Counted from the first letter of the stretch, positions 37,354-47,212 are shown. The stretch: DNA of 64,000 bases from Amylolactobacillus amylophilus DSM 20533 = JCM 1125 (GCF_001936335.1 NZ_CP018888.1:124001-188000); one strand, 5' to 3'. Notes: generated by a model from the letters alone, not told the origin. Program-made: numbers and translations.

Positions 37354-38281
37354 TATTTAACCACTCAATTACTTCCTGTTTTATTTTTGCAAAATCCGTT
37401 GCGGCGTCAGGATTATAGTCAGTTAAATCACACCAACTGACGGACATTTTATTCCTAAAGTAGGTTAGTTGCCTTTTGGCATACTTACGTGACGCCTGCT
37501 TCAGCTTAGCCACAGCCTCATCAAGAGTTTGTTCGCCTTCAAAGTAGGGAAACAACTCCTTGTAGCCAATTGCCTGCTTAACCTGTTGAATCGTCTCTTT
37601 GTGTGTGAAAATAAATTCAGCCTCTGCTAATAGACCCTGCTCAAGCATCGTATCCACCCGCCGGTTGATCAAATCATACAGGTGGGCACGCTCCGTATTT
37701 AAGCCAATAATCTTGGTATCAAACAAAGGGGCAATCTGTTCCTGTTGCTGTGAGAACGGGTGTCCAGTCCGTTCTATCACACTCAAAGCACGCATGACCC
37801 GCCGCGTATTCTGGTAGGGAATTTTGGCCGCTGCCTGCGGGTCCTGCTCATGTAGATGCTGCCAGAGTGCAAGTGGACCTGCACGCACCAGATATTGCTC
37901 AATTTGCTCGTCCACCGGAGAATCATATGTCTCCTGTTCCCCCAGTTGCAACCCATTGACCAAGGCCGTGATATAAAAGCCCGTACCACCAACAACCAGT
38001 GGAAGGTGATTGGCCGCGTTAATCTGGCCGATTGCTGCATTCGCACGAGCGACGAAATCCTTCACCGAATAGGAGTCAAACACGGATAATTCATTTACTA
38101 GGTGGTGTCTTGCCATAGCCAATTCAGCCTCAGCTGGCTTTGCCGTCCCCACCGAAATTTCCCGATAAATTTGCATGGAATCGCCGGAAATGATTTCACC
38201 ATTCAACTGCTGGGATAACGCCACGCCAAGTTTTGTTTTGCCAACCGCAGTTGGGCCAACAATAATTAATACCTTTTGCAT
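37343..38281 (-). CDS. miaA: tRNA dimethylallyltransferase
   Basis: About 312 residues; adds the isopentenyl group to A37 of tRNAs reading UNN codons. P-loop GPTAVGKTKLG, GDSMQIYREISVGTAKP, and VGGTGFYITALVNGL are present. I chose the second ATG (38281), nine bases after AAAGGA; another ATG two codons earlier is too close. Confidence 0.95.
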   Translation of the reverse strand: MQKVLIIVGPTAVGKTKLGVALSQQLNGEIISGDSMQIYREISVGTAKPAEAELAMARHHLVNELSVFDSYSVKDFVARANAAIGQINAANHLPLVVGGTGFYITALVNGLQLGEQETYDSPVDEQIEQYLVRAGPLALWQHLHEQDPQAAAKIPYQNTRRVMRALSVIERTGHPFSQQQEQIAPLFDTKIIGLNTERAHLYDLINRRVDTMLEQGLLAEAEFIFTHKETIQQVKQAIGYKELFPYFEGEQTLDEAVAKLKQASRKYAKRQLTYFRNKMSVSWCDLTDYNPDAATDFAKIKQEVIEWLNNDK

Positions 38282-38351
38282 ACACATTTCCTTTAATAAA
38301 TTGGTTTTTATGCTAAAATTTAGTTGTTAACGAATTAGGAGGAAAACGAAC

Positions 38352-38531
38352 ATGGCTAAAAAATTTACTACCGGTTTCCTGACTGGTGCACTAATTACCA
38401 TCGCGACCGCTGCTGCAGGACTATTTGCCTTCAAGAAGACGGTGCTTGATCCAGAGGATCAAGAAGCTGAGCGCATTGAAGAAAATCGCCGGCGGGCCAA
38501 TCGCAAGAGTTTCAGTGCTCATCAAGGCTAA
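38352..38531 (+). CDS. DUF3042 family membrane-anchored small protein
   Basis: A 59-residue protein starting MAKKFTTGFLTGALITIATAAAG: one N-terminal hydrophobic segment (about residues 8-27) and a charged tail rich in Arg/Glu. This matches the small DUF3042 family found in lactobacilli; function unknown. AGGAGG precedes the ATG. It is divergent from miaA and convergent with the rhodanese-like gene. Confidence 0.85.
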   Translation: MAKKFTTGFLTGALITIATAAAGLFAFKKTVLDPEDQEAERIEENRRRANRKSFSAHQG

Positions 38532-38541
38532 TTTTAACATA

Positions 38542-38600
38542 AAAAATGCTTGGTTTTTAGTAACAGTTCCAAAGGAGCTGCGTTTAAACCAAGCATTTTT
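38542..38600. terminator. Long bidirectional terminator
   Basis: A 15-bp stem (AAAAATGCTTGGTTT with its complement, 38542-38556/38586-38600) caps an inner CAGTTCC/GGAGCTG stem. A/T runs at both ends suit both converging genes. Confidence 0.85.
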
Positions 38601-38620
38601 ATTTTGGTCGTCTTGTGCTT

Positions 38621-39022
38621 TTAGTATTTAGAAGACTTGGTCTTACCTTCCCACTTGCTAAAACCATTCTGGAGGAACGAAACGTTCGTGTATCCATTCT
38701 TGCGTAGTAATTTCACGGCACGAACGGAAAGACCCACGCTATCGCCATAGATGTAAACTGGTAGATCAGCCCTAATTTCGGAGTAAGTTGAGCGAATCAT
38801 CGAGAACGGAACATTTCTAGCACCCAGAATATGACTCTTCTTGAAGTCCGCCTTCTCACGCACATCGATGATCTGAGCCTTACGCATGTTTGCTTCGAAT
38901 TCTTCGTTTGTTAATGCACCACCCATGCGTTTTGCCTGGATTTTTAAGTATAACCAGTTACCAAACAACGCCAGCAAGATGACAATTAAGACCGAGTTTA
39001 GAACCCACATGAATATTTGCAA
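38621..39022 (-). CDS. Membrane-anchored rhodanese-like protein without catalytic Cys
   Basis: A 133-residue protein: one N-terminal membrane segment (about 5-27) and a rhodanese domain (AQIIDVREKADFKKSHILGARNVPF). At the loop where active rhodaneses have Cys (CxxGxR) the sequence is YGDSVGLS, so the sulphur-accepting Cys is lost. A sulphurtransferase role is therefore unlikely; it may act as a binding domain. It lies downstream of glcK, as YqhL-like genes do in Firmicutes. Confidence 0.85.
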   Translation of the reverse strand: MQIFMWVLNSVLIVILLALFGNWLYLKIQAKRMGGALTNEEFEANMRKAQIIDVREKADFKKSHILGARNVPFSMIRSTYSEIRADLPVYIYGDSVGLSVRAVKLLRKNGYTNVSFLQNGFSKWEGKTKSSKY

Positions 39023-39034
39023 AATTTACCTCTC

Positions 39035-39994
39035 CTAACCTTTAACTACTAGTGATGCTGCGCCAATCACGCCGGCCTCGTTACCAAGAGTAGCCAGTTC
39101 AACCTTAGTAGTGTTGCGCACATTTGGAAATGTGTATTTTTCAAAGTACTTCCGCACAGTATTGAGTAATAATTCACCCGCTGCAGATACACCACCGCCG
39201 ATGACCACGTACGATGGATTCAGTGAGTTACCGAGCATTGCTAACGCATAGCCGAGGTCATCACAGACCCGTTCAACAATCAGAAGACCAAGGGTATCTT
39301 TTTCACGAGCGCTGTCGAACACCGTCTTAGCTGTCACTTCCTCACCATTGTCAAGCATTTGCTTCAGCTTTGAAGTGCCGGCAAATTCCTCTGACATGTC
39401 GCGAGCAACACGAACAATACCAGTGGCACTTGAGACAGTCTCTAAGCAGCCAACATTACCACAGGTACAAAGATAGCCGTGCTTATCAATCGTGATGTGG
39501 CCAATCTCACCGGCGGAACCAGCAACACCGTGGAGAATCTGGTTATTCATGATGATTCCACCACCAACACCGGTGCCAAGTGTGACGAAGGCCACATTCT
39601 CGGCATTGTTGCCGGCGCCCTTCCATGCCTCACCAAGTGCAGCAACGTTCGCATCGTTCTCCAGTGTTACGGGAATCTTCACGCCTGCTTCAATTTCTTT
39701 TTTCACATTAACGGTATGATCCCAGTTCAAGTTAAATGCACCTGTAACTGTGCCATTATCGTAGTCGATTGAGCCAGGTGAGCCCATGCCGATGCCGCTA
39801 AAATCGCTTGCGTCCATTTGGTACATCGACAAGTGATGATTAATTGATTCGACAATGTCTGGTACGATGTGGGAACCTTCATCGTTGATGTTGGTATCCT
39901 CAGCCCACCGTTGTTGAATCTCACCCTCCGGTGTCAGGATAGCAAACTTAATAGTCGTACCACCTAAATCGATTCCAATTAATTTCTTATCCAT
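39035..39994 (-). CDS. glcK: Glucokinase (ROK family)
   Basis: About 319 residues; phosphorylates glucose. IGIDLGGTTIKFAIL (ATP site), LENDANVAALGEAWKG, GTGVGGGII and the zinc motif CTCGNVGCLETV are present. The ATG at 39994 has AAGGAG 8 bases before it and overlaps the yqgQ stop by 8 bp. Confidence 0.95.
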   Translation of the reverse strand: MDKKLIGIDLGGTTIKFAILTPEGEIQQRWAEDTNINDEGSHIVPDIVESINHHLSMYQMDASDFSGIGMGSPGSIDYDNGTVTGAFNLNWDHTVNVKKEIEAGVKIPVTLENDANVAALGEAWKGAGNNAENVAFVTLGTGVGGGIIMNNQILHGVAGSAGEIGHITIDKHGYLCTCGNVGCLETVSSATGIVRVARDMSEEFAGTSKLKQMLDNGEEVTAKTVFDSAREKDTLGLLIVERVCDDLGYALAMLGNSLNPSYVVIGGGVSAAGELLLNTVRKYFEKYTFPNVRNTTKVELATLGNEAGVIGAASLVVKG

Positions 39995-40199
39995 TGTTCT
40001 TCTCCTTTTGTTCCTCAATTTCATGTTCATGTTGCAACACTAATTTGGCCGATAGGTATTCTTTTTGAGAGACGACGCCTGAATGGTACAGCTTGTCGAG
40101 TTCAATTGCCATTAATTCGATATCCCAAATTCTCTTGCCGAGATAAACATAAATATTAAATTTTTTAAGTAGTTGTTGTACATCATACAAATTTCTCAT
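39987..40199 (-). CDS. yqgQ: YqgQ family protein (DUF910)
   Basis: A 70-residue helical protein, LYDVQQLLKKFNIYVYLGKRIWDIELMAIELDKLY, with an acidic/basic tail. Function unknown. It lies between the rhomboid gene and glcK, the conserved Firmicutes position, and is separated from the rhomboid stop by 2 bp. Confidence 0.9.
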   Translation of the reverse strand: MRNLYDVQQLLKKFNIYVYLGKRIWDIELMAIELDKLYHSGVVSQKEYLSAKLVLQHEHEIEEQKEKNNG

Positions 40200-40201
40200 T
40201 G

Positions 40202-40891
40202 TTAATTCGTTAACACCATTCCCGTACGCAAAGTGAAGACAACGTAGATAATTAAGCCCACGAGAGCGAGTACACGAATCTTATTGCTATAGATTGATTT
40301 GTTAACGCCACCGCTAATTACTATACCAAGTAGAAAGCCTGTGAGCAACCCTCCGATATGACCAAAAATGTCGATGTGACTGATAAATAGGTCTAAGAAG
40401 AGGTTAAGCGCCGCCAGAATAAACAGTTGCTTCCCGACCATGGCAATTGGTGTATAACGCCGCAATTTAATTGCTAAGGCAATGACCACGCCAAACAGGC
40501 CAAATAATGCCGTGCTTGCTCCCGCAGAAGTAGCTAGGTCACTCGCAAAGGCAAAGCTAAGCAAATTCCCACCAACACCACTTAACAAGTACACGCTTAA
40601 AAAGCGCCAAGGACCAATCATTGGTTCTAAGATACTGCCGACATAGTAAATAATCACAGCGTTTGAGGCCAGATGTAGTATACCAATATGGACAAACTGG
40701 GCCGTAAACAAGCGCCACCACTGATTACCAAGCACAATTAACGGGTTGAAGCTCGCCCCATATTTAAGCAAGGTAGCGATATTCGTGCTCCCACCATCGA
40801 ATGTCTCCGCTAAAAAGACGATGAGCATGACAATCAGAAGACTGTTAGTAACCGCAGTCCGCCCGCTAAAATAATTTTTTATTTTCTGCAA
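40202..40891 (-). CDS. Rhomboid family intramembrane serine protease
   Basis: A 229-residue membrane protein with about six to seven segments. Catalytic Ser in SAGASTALFGLFG, His in FGHIGGLLTGFLLG, and the WRLFTAQFVHIGILHL loop typical of rhomboids. Position rhomboid-yqgQ-glcK is conserved. Confidence 0.94.
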   Translation of the reverse strand: MQKIKNYFSGRTAVTNSLLIVMLIVFLAETFDGGSTNIATLLKYGASFNPLIVLGNQWWRLFTAQFVHIGILHLASNAVIIYYVGSILEPMIGPWRFLSVYLLSGVGGNLLSFAFASDLATSAGASTALFGLFGVVIALAIKLRRYTPIAMVGKQLFILAALNLFLDLFISHIDIFGHIGGLLTGFLLGIVISGGVNKSIYSNKIRVLALVGLIIYVVFTLRTGMVLTN

Positions 40892-40939
40892 AATATTATC
40901 CTCAATCCGAATATTAGTCGTAATCAGTCCTAAACAAAG

Positions 40940-41482
40940 CTAGCCGACCGTGATAATTTCATCAACGGGAACGTCAAGCATTGAAATATCCCACTCGGGT
41001 TCCTCGAATAGCATTTTGGAATACGCAATGCCCACTGTCTTTGTCTGGTAACGATTCAAGAAGAAGTCAAAATTACCTTCGCCTACACCGACGCGATAGT
41101 GGCCCTTCTGACTGAAGGCCATTCCTGGTGCCACAATTAAGTCAAGCCGGTTATTCACTACATTATCATTGAACTGATTCAACTCGGCAACTGATTTTGG
41201 GATATTAATCTCCGCGGGCCACAAGATGAAATCAAGTTGATTGCGTTTGGTGGGACGAGCCAGATAAACGTCTTTCCCTAAATCGCGTAGCTGTCTGACT
41301 AGCTGATTAATTGGCAGCTGCAGGTCATCGTTCAGTGAGATGCCAACGCTCGTCGCGCTTTGAAAAATGGGACTCTGACTAATTTTCACTAGTAATTCGT
41401 CTGTTTCCGTGCGACTTTTGGCAGTCTGAAAAAAATCTTCTAACCGTATAATTTGTTCAGCCCTAAAGCTACTTTTATCCAT
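40940..41482 (-). CDS. 5-formyltetrahydrofolate cyclo-ligase
   Basis: A 180-residue enzyme that recycles 5-formyl-THF to methenyl-THF. The family C-terminal region VAPGMAFSQKGHYRVGVGEGNFDFFL is clear. Located between rpmG and the rhomboid gene. Confidence 0.92.
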   Translation of the reverse strand: MDKSSFRAEQIIRLEDFFQTAKSRTETDELLVKISQSPIFQSATSVGISLNDDLQLPINQLVRQLRDLGKDVYLARPTKRNQLDFILWPAEINIPKSVAELNQFNDNVVNNRLDLIVAPGMAFSQKGHYRVGVGEGNFDFFLNRYQTKTVGIAYSKMLFEEPEWDISMLDVPVDEIITVG

Positions 41483-41501
41483 AACAGAACCTCAAGATAG
41501 T

Positions 41502-41527
41502 AAAAAACAACAGGTCCCCCTGTTGTT
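41502..41527 (-). terminator. Terminator after rpmG
   Basis: AACAACAGG/CCTGTTGTT stem with a TCCC loop and a six-T tail on the minus strand. Confidence 0.8.
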
Positions 41528-41533
41528 CGTTTG

Positions 41534-41683
41534 TTATTTTGTTTCACGATGAAGTGTAACATGACGTTCACGAGGGCAGTATTTCTTCAGCTCTAAACGT
41601 TCAGGATGGTTACGTTTGTTCTTTTTAGTTAGATATGTTCTTTCGTGACATTCAGTACATTCTAATAAAATGTTGTCGTGCAT
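41534..41683 (-). CDS. rpmG: Ribosomal protein L33
   Basis: A 49-residue protein: [25 protein letters not shown]... ending HREATK-like HRETK. One CxxC pair (CTEC) plus a single Cys in KYCPRERH, the reduced-cysteine form common in lactobacilli. GAGAGGG region precedes the ATG. Confidence 0.93.
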   Translation of the reverse strand: MHDNILLECTECHERTYLTKKNKRNHPERLELKKYCPRERHVTLHRETK

Positions 41684-41763
41684 GTGATTCACCCTCTCTT
41701 AACCTATATTAACTGTATTAGTTTACCATCAACCATTAAATTTTACCAGTATTATTTAATAGG

Positions 41764-43866
41764 TTATTTGTAGAGTTTGAAATAATTGGTAAATAAATCC
41801 CGTGCGACATCGAGATTGTAGTGTTGAGTATTACCAGAGGCCAAGTTAGGAAAGACAACAGCCACCGCTATCTCTGGCTTATTCGCTGGCGCATAGCCGA
41901 CAAAGCTGAGCGTAATAGTCTCAGGTGGTGTGACGTTGCCCGGATTATCCGGATCGTAATAGAAACTTTGTGCGGTACCGGTCTTGGCCGCAATCTCAGG
42001 CTTGATATCTGCCAATGAATGTGCGGTACCCCAACCATTTGAACCGTGTACAACATTATAAAATCCCTGTTTTATAACATTATATTGGCTCTCAGACCAC
42101 GGAATACTGCTTTGCGGTTTGGGATTAGTTCTAGCGTAAACATAGTTGGTTTTTCCGTCATTTGCATTCTCCCCAATTGTCTTGACCAGATAAGGCTTCA
42201 TCTTATAACCGCCGTTAGCGATTGTGGAGACATACTGTCCCAGTTGAATCACAGTGTAGGCGTCATAGTTACCATACGACAAGTCAAGCACACTACCGGT
42301 AAGGACGTTGCCGTTTTCGTCAAAGGAACGGCCGGTGATTCCCCCTACCTCACCCGGTAAATCAATCCCAGTCTTTTGGCCCAAGCCAAATTGGGCAAAG
42401 TTCTTCCGGAGAGTCTCAAATGCCGTGCTAGGCATTGCGATATACTTATTGGGCACATAATTTGCTTTGACCCACCGCAGCGTCAGTTGCATCATATAGA
42501 TATTTGATGAGACTTCAAGCGCAGAGGGTGCTGTAAGTGAACCAAACGTCCCCACTGGATAAACGGACTTTTTCACCGGCGTCGCTGGCAAATAAATTGG
42601 CGTATCTGGAAGAGTGTTATTAGCGGGTGTGATTGTCCCACTCAGGAGTCCGCCAGCCACCGTGGCCCCCTTGACCACGGAGCCCATGACGAACGACCGG
42701 TTAATGACACCAAGAGCATCATCCACCGTTTTGTTTGTCTTTGGGTTGTGTTTCACGCCAGCAATGGCCAAAATTGCGCCCGTTTGGGAATTCATTGCGA
42801 CGGCATAGGCTCCATCTGAGTACTGCGTTGTGCCATCACTTTGGGCCTGCCGATAAACCCTCGTTAAGGTGTCCTCAGCCATTTTTTGGTATTTTGAGTC
42901 AATGGTTAAAGTCAGGCTGCTGCCCTTCGCACCAGCATAGGTCACCTTATTATCCTCAACCTCATTGTTGGCTGAGACTTCCACCTGTGAAAGCGTCTTT
43001 GAACCCTTTAGAATCGACTCATACTCCTTCTCAAGGTAACTGGTACCGACGCGGTCGTTTCTGGAGTAGCCCTGAGTCAAGTAGTAGGACAAGTTATCTT
43101 CAGGCAAGCCAGCCTTCTCCGACGAGACAGAACCAATAATACTGCGCATCGAATTACCATTCGGATAACTTCTGGACCAATCCGTTCCGATACCAACTCC
43201 CGGCAAGCTATCAAGGTGCTCCCCTACCTTAGCTAGTTCATCATCCGTTAAATCCTTGTTCTTCAGGTAGATAGTGGAGAGCTGATATGCTCCACTAATT
43301 TTTTTAAAAATCATCGCCGCCGTTTTCTGGCGTTTAGTAAACTTGATGTTCTGCTGCTCAACTTCTTCCACAATCAACGGATAAACAACACTGTTAGCTT
43401 CGGCATCCCCATCCGCATTATACCGCTTAGAGCGGGGCACGCGGTTAGTCATTTTGGCCAAGTTCTTTGGGTCGCCCAAATAATAGTCGGCTAAGTCACG
43501 CTTCGTTGGGTCTTCATCTGAGAGATCGATGTATTGGCTCAAGGCATCACTGATTTCCTTAATCTTACTTGTGGAGACGCTGATCCCTTTAGTGTACGTA
43601 ATCGCGTTGTTGGGCTGGTTACCAACTAGTATGCGCCCCTTTGAATCGTACATTACCCCTCTTGGAACGTTCGTTGAGACAATCTTCTGGTCACTTTTTT
43701 GGACCTCGGCCTCAAACCGGCCACCATAGGCAATTTGCAGGTAAGCCAGTTGGCCTACGAGCATCGCAAAAAGTACGAGAATAACTCCCAAGATAATGTT
43801 CATTCTCACGGGGATTGATGATGTATTTTTCTTATTTGGCGCCTTAATCTGTCTAATGTATTTCAC
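41764..43866 (-). CDS. Class B penicillin-binding protein (PBP2-type transpeptidase)
   Basis: About 700 residues; cross-links peptidoglycan. One N-terminal membrane segment (about 22-45), a dimerisation domain starting near NVPRGVMYDSKGRIL, and a transpeptidase domain with the three active motifs SVVK, SSN and KTGT in order. I chose the GTG at 43866 with AAAGGTG before it; the in-frame TTG at 43905 has no site. In lactobacilli the gene before rpmG is usually pbp2b, the septal/elongation enzyme; which one cannot be told. Confidence 0.92.
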   Translation of the reverse strand: MKYIRQIKAPNKKNTSSIPVRMNIILGVILVLFAMLVGQLAYLQIAYGGRFEAEVQKSDQKIVSTNVPRGVMYDSKGRILVGNQPNNAITYTKGISVSTSKIKEISDALSQYIDLSDEDPTKRDLADYYLGDPKNLAKMTNRVPRSKRYNADGDAEANSVVYPLIVEEVEQQNIKFTKRQKTAAMIFKKISGAYQLSTIYLKNKDLTDDELAKVGEHLDSLPGVGIGTDWSRSYPNGNSMRSIIGSVSSEKAGLPEDNLSYYLTQGYSRNDRVGTSYLEKEYESILKGSKTLSQVEVSANNEVEDNKVTYAGAKGSSLTLTIDSKYQKMAEDTLTRVYRQAQSDGTTQYSDGAYAVAMNSQTGAILAIAGVKHNPKTNKTVDDALGVINRSFVMGSVVKGATVAGGLLSGTITPANNTLPDTPIYLPATPVKKSVYPVGTFGSLTAPSALEVSSNIYMMQLTLRWVKANYVPNKYIAMPSTAFETLRKNFAQFGLGQKTGIDLPGEVGGITGRSFDENGNVLTGSVLDLSYGNYDAYTVIQLGQYVSTIANGGYKMKPYLVKTIGENANDGKTNYVYARTNPKPQSSIPWSESQYNVIKQGFYNVVHGSNGWGTAHSLADIKPEIAAKTGTAQSFYYDPDNPGNVTPPETITLSFVGYAPANKPEIAVAVVFPNLASGNTQHYNLDVARDLFTNYFKLYK

Positions 43867-43981
43867 TATTTGTTCACCTTTGATGTCTGGCAATAATTTT
43901 AGCAAAAAAAAGATGAAATTACTAATCGATAACGGTTAAAATAAGGAATATTAGAGTAATTTAAGAACTTTGAGGTAAGTA

Positions 43982-46672
43982 ATGGTTATCAAAAGACATA
44001 TCCGCACAAACCAGCCAATCAAGCACCAAAAGAGAAACTGGCCGCCCTATCTCCTAAGCTTCTTGGTGCCTAGTCTGCTTTTCACATCCTATTTCTTCTA
44101 CCGCGGTGTCGTGCCGTTTGGTCATAGTTCCATTCTGACAGTTGATCTCGGCCAGCAGTACATCGACTTCTTTGCTTTCTACCGTCACAATCTCTTCACA
44201 CATCCCAGTAACCTGCTCTTCACATTCAGCAAGGGATTAGGGGGAACGCTGATTGGAACCTTCGCCTACTACCTCACAAGCCCGTTGAATCTCCTTGTCT
44301 TTCTCTTTCCAGAGAGCCAGCTTCCTGGTGCAATCTTCGTCATTATCAGCTGCAAAATCGGCTTGATTGGACTAACAGGCTACCATTATTTCAAACGCAG
44401 ATTTAACTTCAAACAAACGCGCATCGCACTTGCACTAGCGGTCAGCTACGCTCTAAGTGGCTATGTCATCACCAACAACTTCAACCTGATGTGGCTTGAT
44501 TCCGTCATTTTACTGCCACTACTTGTGCTAGCCGTAGATTACTTGGTCGAGTCACCAACTATCCCTAGTAGTGGAATTCACAAACATAACTTACTCATCG
44601 TCCTGTCCTTGACCTGGTTCTCCAATTTCTACACCGGTATGATGATCATTCTCTTCACTACGCTATACTTCTTGATTAGGCTTTGCCAATATTCCCACCT
44701 GAAAAACAAGGGGCTCCGCTGGCAAAAACTCCGATTCTACGTTGTCCAAAACTTCTTCTCTGGCATGCTCAATGCAGTGGTTTTGCTTCCAACATTTCTC
44801 GAACTACTACAGGGCAAAGCGAAATCCACGGAGAATATCTTTAACCTGCACTTTAGCGTTCAACCACAAAATCTCTTGGCCAAGCTCTTCTCCGGGAGTT
44901 TCGACTTCGACGAGATGTCCCAGGGTATGCCCAACTTCTACTTCGGCGCCATCCTCTTGGTCTTTCTCCTAGCCTACTTTTTGTGCAAGCAGTTTCCGAT
45001 TAAAGAGCGCTTGTTGAACCTCGGACTAATTGTGTTCTTACTCCTCTCGATGTGTTTTGACCCACTGATTTTACTCTGGCACGCCGGCCAATTTCCCACC
45101 TGGTATCCGGGACGATTCAGCTTTGTCCTCAGCTTTTTCGCCCTCATTCTGGTGGCAAAGTATCTCGAATATTGGCAAAGTGGTTCAGCAAAGCTTTCAC
45201 CAAATAAAATAAAGGTAATAGGGCTTATTTTACTGGCCCTGATCACCTTTGTCGGCAGTAAGCTTGTTGCCTTTCAATTTCTCGACCAGGCGCGCATGTT
45301 CATCACCATCGGCCTCCTCATCGTTGGTCTCTTGCTGCTCGTTTATCGGGGTCAGTTAAGGATTGTTACCACCACGCTCCTCGTTTCTTTGATTACTTTG
45401 GACGTTGCCACGAACCTGGTCGGTAGCCTGCAGGATATCACTTATCAGGACTACGCAGACTACATCAACTACACCAAAGCAGTCAGGACCGCCACTACCA
45501 GCGTTAATCAGAAGCAGCAGTCTCTCTTTCGCATTGAGAAAGATTTCTTACGGTCGGACGATGATTCGTTTTCTAGTGGCTATGCAGGTGTAGGACAGTT
45601 CAACTCAGTTATCGAGAAGAATCAGATTGATTATCTGCGGGACCTCGGCCTTGTGACCAATGCCAACGCATTTTCAAACGGCTTCCCCACGGTGGTCAGC
45701 GACAGCCTCCTTGGTATTAAATATTATCTTACAGAAAATCAGGCCTTCGAAGAAAAACGCCAAGTGGCGAGCTTCGAACAACTGAGTTATCGACCGGACT
45801 TCAAGCTGTATCAACCGGTACGAACAGTTGGTCAAATTAATCTAATCCGGAATCCCTACGCCCTCCCCTTTGCTTACTTGACGAAGAAGGAGATTAAGGA
45901 AACTTTGAGGTCTAATACGGGCAGGATGAACCAGGAAGCGATTTTACAGAGCATACTCCCCAGCAACACACCGTATTTCACCCAGCTTACGTTACCAAAG
46001 GCTACATTGAAAAACTTCGAGTTAACCGCAGGGCAGAAGTATAAGACCGTCCTACCCGGTCAAACCGGCACCGTCAGCTTTACATTCACCCCCTCAACGG
46101 ATGCGCCCTATTATCTCTCGATTCCTCACTGGCTTGTAAAAGACGATGTGAAGATTTACGTCAACAAGCACCAGATAAATAATAGTGATCTGGCGAGCGA
46201 GCCTAAGCTAATCAACGTTGCTGCCGCGCAGAAAACATACCCAATCAAAATTACATTTGAGGCCAAAAACATCCTTGATCTGAATGAACTCTATCTCTAC
46301 CAATTCAATCTGCCACAGTTTAAAGTAGCAACAAAACGACTCCAGCAGACCGCGCCGCAAATCCGGCAGCTGAGCGCACGTAAACTGGTAAGTAGTAGTT
46401 TCCACACCAAAAGTAGGCAGATTCTCCAGACACAAATTCCGGTCACATCTTATAGTGGACGCTGGCTCGTTTATGATCATCAAGAAAGAATTAAAACTAC
46501 TGATTGGAACAACGTCATGCTCCAGGTGCCCCTTAAAGCGGGGACACACAAGCTGAGGTTCGTCTATCAGCCAATTGGTTTATATTACGGATTAGCAATC
46601 TCAACTCTCACTTTACTAGTATTTCTGATCAACGCGTTTGTGACTAGAAACCAACAAGAAAAGGCTGATTAA
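43982..46672 (+). CDS. YfhO family membrane protein
   Basis: An 896-residue protein with about a dozen hydrophobic segments in the first 500 residues (starting FLVPSLLFTSYFFYRGVVPFG, then VDLGQQYIDFFAFYR), a large extracytoplasmic region, and one last segment near the end (GLAISTLTLLVFLINAFV). This is the YfhO/GT-C-like layout; relatives add sugars to lipoteichoic acid. A GAGGTAAG site precedes the ATG. Divergent from the PBP gene. Confidence 0.85.
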   Translation: MVIKRHIRTNQPIKHQKRNWPPYLLSFLVPSLLFTSYFFYRGVVPFGHSSILTVDLGQQYIDFFAFYRHNLFTHPSNLLFTFSKGLGGTLIGTFAYYLTSPLNLLVFLFPESQLPGAIFVIISCKIGLIGLTGYHYFKRRFNFKQTRIALALAVSYALSGYVITNNFNLMWLDSVILLPLLVLAVDYLVESPTIPSSGIHKHNLLIVLSLTWFSNFYTGMMIILFTTLYFLIRLCQYSHLKNKGLRWQKLRFYVVQNFFSGMLNAVVLLPTFLELLQGKAKSTENIFNLHFSVQPQNLLAKLFSGSFDFDEMSQGMPNFYFGAILLVFLLAYFLCKQFPIKERLLNLGLIVFLLLSMCFDPLILLWHAGQFPTWYPGRFSFVLSFFALILVAKYLEYWQSGSAKLSPNKIKVIGLILLALITFVGSKLVAFQFLDQARMFITIGLLIVGLLLLVYRGQLRIVTTTLLVSLITLDVATNLVGSLQDITYQDYADYINYTKAVRTATTSVNQKQQSLFRIEKDFLRSDDDSFSSGYAGVGQFNSVIEKNQIDYLRDLGLVTNANAFSNGFPTVVSDSLLGIKYYLTENQAFEEKRQVASFEQLSYRPDFKLYQPVRTVGQINLIRNPYALPFAYLTKKEIKETLRSNTGRMNQEAILQSILPSNTPYFTQLTLPKATLKNFELTAGQKYKTVLPGQTGTVSFTFTPSTDAPYYLSIPHWLVKDDVKIYVNKHQINNSDLASEPKLINVAAAQKTYPIKITFEAKNILDLNELYLYQFNLPQFKVATKRLQQTAPQIRQLSARKLVSSSFHTKSRQILQTQIPVTSYSGRWLVYDHQERIKTTDWNNVMLQVPLKAGTHKLRFVYQPIGLYYGLAISTLTLLVFLINAFVTRNQQEKAD

Positions 46673-46686
46673 TTAATCAGCCTTTT
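46659..46686. terminator. Bidirectional terminator between yfhO and HesB-like gene
   Basis: AAGGCTGATT/AATCAGCCTT stem spans the yfhO stop codon, with A and T runs at both ends. Confidence 0.8.
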
Positions 46687-46704
46687 TGTGTTAACCTAAT
46701 CAAT

Positions 46705-47082
46705 CTATGGCTCGTCGTGCGCACTGGCACCCGATGTCCCGTCAACTTCGGACGCACCAGTAGTATCGTCTGTAACTTCCTGCCCATCGACCAAAAAGTT
46801 ATACTTTGGTTCCTCTAACTTATCATCAAATTGCACATCAAGATCATACTCACCAAAGAACCAGCTATCACCATCTGTGACGAAATAATTTCGCCCGTCA
46901 CGGACAACTAGTGCCGCTGTATTTCGGGGGACCTCTTTAGTCTTAACAATACCGATAGACATGCCATCATGTACAGCAGTCTTGCCATACACCTTTCCGA
47001 TAAATCGCACACCCTCTCCTGGCTCTAGCTTCAATTCATGAACGTACCATGCATGTGCTTTATCAGAGATACTTAGTTTCAT
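46705..47082 (-). CDS. HesB/IscA-fold protein without cysteines
   Basis: A 125-residue protein with the HesB-like beta fold of the YneR group (EPGEGVRFIGKVYGKTAVHDG, FFGEYDLDVQFDD). Fe-S scaffold IscA proteins use three Cys; here there is none in the whole protein, and the C terminus is an acidic Thr/Ser/Asp-rich tail. So an Fe-S carrier role is unlikely and function is unknown. Confidence 0.8.
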   Translation of the reverse strand: MKLSISDKAHAWYVHELKLEPGEGVRFIGKVYGKTAVHDGMSIGIVKTKEVPRNTAALVVRDGRNYFVTDGDSWFFGEYDLDVQFDDKLEEPKYNFLVDGQEVTDDTTGASEVDGTSGASAHDEP

Positions 47083-47212
47083 TTAACCGCTCCTAACGTT
47101 GAGATTATTGTGAATCAGTAAGTATTACAGAAATCATAATTCAATTGTACATTAACCGCTTACATTTTTCCGTAAAATTGGCTTTTTTCACAAACTTTTT
47201 TATTTTTCGGAC

